DNA from: Thermodesulfobacteriaceae bacterium
GTDB taxonomy: Bacteria > Desulfobacterota > Thermodesulfobacteria > Thermodesulfobacteriales > Thermodesulfobacteriaceae
Length of the DNA: 7,628 nucleotides
Reading direction: 5' to 3'
Assembly: GCA_015494725.1 (NCBI GenBank)
Contig: WGAR01000118.1
Coordinates: 1 to 7,628, forward strand
A program made the position numbers and the translations under genes. This document shows, piece by piece, positions 6,148 through 7,628 of this stretch (position 1 is the stretch's first letter; each line of letters starts with the position of its first letter). The notes beneath the pieces were generated by a model, which ran no database searches, was not told where the DNA came from, and saw nothing but the letters and a program-made list of their open reading frames with translations.

Positions 6148-6153
6148 TAGATT
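6125..6153 (+). promoter_or_regulatory. Strong sigma-70-type promoter for dsrC
   Basis: A perfect -35 TTGACA (6125-6130), a 17-base spacer and TAGATT (6148-6153, 4 of 6). The predicted start is near 6160, leaving a leader of about 34 bases with AAGGAGG and GGAGGT (6178-6188). The promoter lies within the final codons of the radical SAM gene, in a locally AT-rich stretch with A/T runs upstream (about 6060-6085) that might act as an UP element. Confidence 0.7.
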
Positions 6154-6193
6154 ATTCGCTAACCAAGAATACTCGGAAAGGAGGAGGTTGATC

Positions 6194-6514
6194 ATGCCCG
6201 TAGTTGAGTACAAAGGTAAGAAATTTGAAGTTGACGAAGACGGGTTCCTGGCCGGCGGACTGGATGCGTGGTGCATGGAGTGGGTGGAATATGTAAAAGA
6301 GCAGGAGGGTATTCAGGAGCTTACCGAAGAGCACTGGAAGATCATTAAGGTTCTGCAGGACTACTACAAGAAGAACGGTGTGGCGCCCATGGTGCGGATT
6401 CTTTCCAAGGTTACGGGGTTCCCTCTGAAGAAGATTTACGAACTCTTTCCCTCCGGTCCGGGTAAGGGAGCCTGTAAGATGGCGGGTCTTCCCAAGCCTA
6501 CCGGTTGCGTGTAA
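6194..6514 (+). CDS. dsrC: DsrC, sulfur carrier protein of dissimilatory sulfite reductase
   Basis: 106 residues, the usual DsrC length. DsrC receives sulfur from DsrAB as a trisulfide between its two C-terminal cysteines and is reduced at the membrane by DsrMKJOP; it acts in the cytoplasm. The C-terminal arm GPGKGACKMAGLPKPTGCV carries both: Cys94 and the penultimate Cys105, ten residues apart, which separates true DsrC from TusE (only the last cysteine). Other family features are VEYKGKKFEVDEDGFL at the N-terminus, W49 in EEHWKIIKVLQDYY, and the stretch PMVRILSKVTGF. One further cysteine is at 27. The ATG at 6194 has an excellent Shine-Dalgarno. The gene stands alone between its promoter and a hairpin terminator, with no dsrAB in view, consistent with the separate, highly expressed dsrC seen in many sulfate reducers. 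Confidence 0.97.
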   Translation: MPVVEYKGKKFEVDEDGFLAGGLDAWCMEWVEYVKEQEGIQELTEEHWKIIKVLQDYYKKNGVAPMVRILSKVTGFPLKKIYELFPSGPGKGACKMAGLPKPTGCV

Positions 6515-6527
6515 GGTTATGGTTACG

Positions 6528-6568
6528 AAGACGGCCCCTGTCCAGGTAGTAGAGGCAGGGGTCGTCTT
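6528..6568 (+). terminator. Hairpin terminator after dsrC
   Basis: A 15-base-pair stem (6528-6542 with 6554-6568) pairs fully except for two G-T wobbles and encloses an 11-base loop. The stem centre is GC-rich (CCCCTG/CAGGGG). The tail after it (GTTGTGATTTT) is only moderately T-rich, so termination may be partial. It begins 13 bases after the dsrC stop. Confidence 0.75.
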
Positions 6569-6569
6569 G

Positions 6570-6599
6570 TTGTGATTTTGAAGGGAGCTGTTTTATAAT
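6570..6599 (+). promoter_or_regulatory. Promoter of the porin gene
   Basis: A perfect -10 TATAAT (6594-6599) is preceded by TTGTGA (6570-6575, 4 of 6) with an 18-base spacer. The predicted start is about 6606, giving a leader of about 32 bases. The -35 starts two bases after the dsrC terminator stem, so terminator tail and promoter share sequence. A textbook AAGGAGGT (6624-6631) lies six bases before the ATG. Confidence 0.65.
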
Positions 6600-6637
6600 T
6601 GGGGGAGGCAAAAATTTCACTTGAAGGAGGTTAGGTG

Positions 6638-7628
6638 ATGAGGAAGGTATGGATTTGGGTAGTGGCTTTGGTGTTTGGTTTGGCGGGTTTGGCCCAGGCG
6701 GCCAGTGTGGAGCTTCACGGGGAGTTCGGGGTCAAGGTGCAGACCAGTAATGCCTGGGGGATGTTCGAGAAGAGCGAGACCCCTAACCTGGTGAAGGGGC
6801 TGTTGGGAGCGGCTGGGAATGAGGCCTACAAGCTGGATGCTCAGAATGGAGCCAATAGTGCCTGGAATCCTTCACTTAAAGTTAAAAAGAGTGGAGAATC
6901 CCCTCCTAAAGCTGGAGTAACTCTGGACACGGTCAAGATCAATGGTAAGGATATAGATCTGGATGATACCTGGGCCTCGCTCCAGTTCCGTCTGTGGGCC
7001 GTGGCGGCAAGCGACGACGGCAAGATCAAGGGGACCTGGGCCATGGAGGTGGGGTCCCTGAGGTTTGGTGAGACTAACGATAATGATTGGAATGAAACGT
7101 TGGTCCCCCGTAACGAGGGGGAGAACATCGAAGTGCGGCAGATGTCGCTTGAGTTTGCCCTTCCGTTCCTGCAGAACCTGAACCTGCGTCTGCGGGCCGG
7201 TCTCAACCCCTATTATGTAAACCGCTTCCTCTGGAACGAGACCGCTCCGGGTATCGATCTTTCCGGGAAGTTCGATCTGGGCAACGTGCCCACCTCTTTT
7301 GTGCTGGTCTGGGTGCGCGGGTTCGATAACACCTGGCTGGATAACAAGGAGCAGAATAACGATTTTGATGCCTATGCCGCGGTGGTGGCCTTCGATCTCT
7401 CCAAGGTCATCAGTGCGGTGGACAAGGCGCAGGCCAAGGTTTACTACATCCCCATGAATGGTCAGGATGGAATCCGGGTGCCTTATGGAACGTATACAAA
7501 TAATGGTACTATCGGCAATCTCTGGACGGATGTGCAGCCCTACTACCTGGGTGGTGATGCCCAGTTCTCCTACCGGGGAGTGGATGTGGATCTGGGTGTG
7601 ATTCACATGGGTGGTGATGCCAATAATA
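6638..7628 (+). CDS. Outer-membrane porin (Desulfovibrio-type homotrimeric porin-like), cut by the right edge
   Basis: 330 residues are readable with no stop before the window ends. A signal peptide is clear: MRK, a hydrophobic core (4-18), then AQA, with likely cleavage after Ala21 (AQA|AS). The mature part is rich in aromatic residues with alternating polar/hydrophobic stretches typical of beta-barrel strands (SVELHGEFGVKVQTS, ASLQFRLWAVAAS, KGTWAMEVGSLRFG, LNLRLRAGLNPYYV, SFVLVWVRGFD), separated by Asn/Asp/Gly-rich turns. No cysteine is visible. The pattern F.LR.......G...MEVG..........VRQ.SLEF..P......RAGL recalls the 'outer membrane homotrimeric porin' family of Desulfovibrionales and related sulfate reducers; this is from memory. 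Residues about 68-105 form an AT-richer insert, likely a surface loop. The gene has its own promoter and a perfect Shine-Dalgarno, suggesting high expression; function would be passive solute uptake. Confidence 0.82.
   Translation, partial: MRKVWIWVVALVFGLAGLAQAASVELHGEFGVKVQTSNAWGMFEKSETPNLVKGLLGAAGNEAYKLDAQNGANSAWNPSLKVKKSGESPPKAGVTLDTVKINGKDIDLDDTWASLQFRLWAVAASDDGKIKGTWAMEVGSLRFGETNDNDWNETLVPRNEGENIEVRQMSLEFALPFLQNLNLRLRAGLNPYYVNRFLWNETAPGIDLSGKFDLGNVPTSFVLVWVRGFDNTWLDNKEQNNDFDAYAAVVAFDLSKVISAVDKAQAKVYYIPMNGQDGIRVPYGTYTNNGTIGNLWTDVQPYYLGGDAQFSYRGVDVDLGVIHMGGDANN
7548..7621 (+). repeat. 14-base direct repeat within the porin, 60 bases apart
   Basis: The 14-base string TGGGTGGTGATGCC occurs at 7548-7561 and 7608-7621, exactly 60 bases (20 codons) apart and in the same frame, encoding LGGDA and MGGDA. 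It is probably a repeated beta-hairpin turn in the barrel. The second copy ends at the window edge, so more copies could follow. Confidence 0.5.

Noticed and set aside
6166..6180. Short imperfect hairpin in the dsrC leader
   Set aside because: Only about four pairs with a mismatch; no sign of a riboswitch or a structured leader in the roughly 34-base leader.
1..7628. Mobile elements, CRISPR arrays, tRNA/rRNA genes, toxin-antitoxin or defence systems
   Set aside because: I looked for repeats, transposase or integrase motifs, regularly spaced palindromes and tRNA-like cloverleaves and saw none; every larger stretch is explained by housekeeping genes.

Overview
The window looks like a chromosomal stretch of a GC-rich, probably thermophilic sulfur-metabolising anaerobe, most likely Thermodesulfobacteriota (a Thermosulfurimonas-like lineage is a guess). 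The reasons are a true two-cysteine DsrC, a CooT-type nickel protein, a Desulfovibrio-type outer-membrane porin, charged Glu/Arg/Lys-rich proteins, and very tightly packed genes. I see no mobile element, CRISPR array, rRNA or tRNA.

Layout. (1) Positions 1-1397, minus strand: a compact operon of lapA (small inner-membrane protein), a YkgJ-type cysteine-cluster protein, and a histidine phosphatase cut by the left edge. The genes overlap by 4 and 14 bases. A consensus-like promoter lies so close to lapA that its message should be almost leaderless. (2) Positions 1396-2154, plus strand: an RluA-type pseudouridine synthase whose start codon overlaps the divergent lapA start. (3) Positions 2194-6147, plus strand: one long, overlapping gene string of cooT, an unrecognised 61-residue four-cysteine protein, argS, a membrane-anchored SPOR protein, an ArgA-like GNAT acetyltransferase, and a PflX-type radical SAM protein. 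(4) Positions 6194-6514: dsrC with its own strong promoter (embedded in the end of the radical SAM gene) and a terminator hairpin. (5) From 6638 to the right edge: a porin with its own promoter, a perfect Shine-Dalgarno and a signal peptide.

Working together: DsrC carries sulfite-reduction sulfur as a trisulfide and is the main metabolic marker. The long operon mixes translation (argS), possible arginine synthesis (acetyltransferase), envelope and septum biology (SPOR), and metal or Fe-S functions (CooT, Cys4 protein, radical SAM). This is mostly ordinary housekeeping sequence. The points most worth a second look are the CooT-coupled Cys4 miniprotein, the overlapping divergent starts with a probable leaderless lapA message, the missing canonical start of the radical SAM gene beside a strong Shine-Dalgarno, and the RHE (not RHG) active-site motif in the phosphatase.
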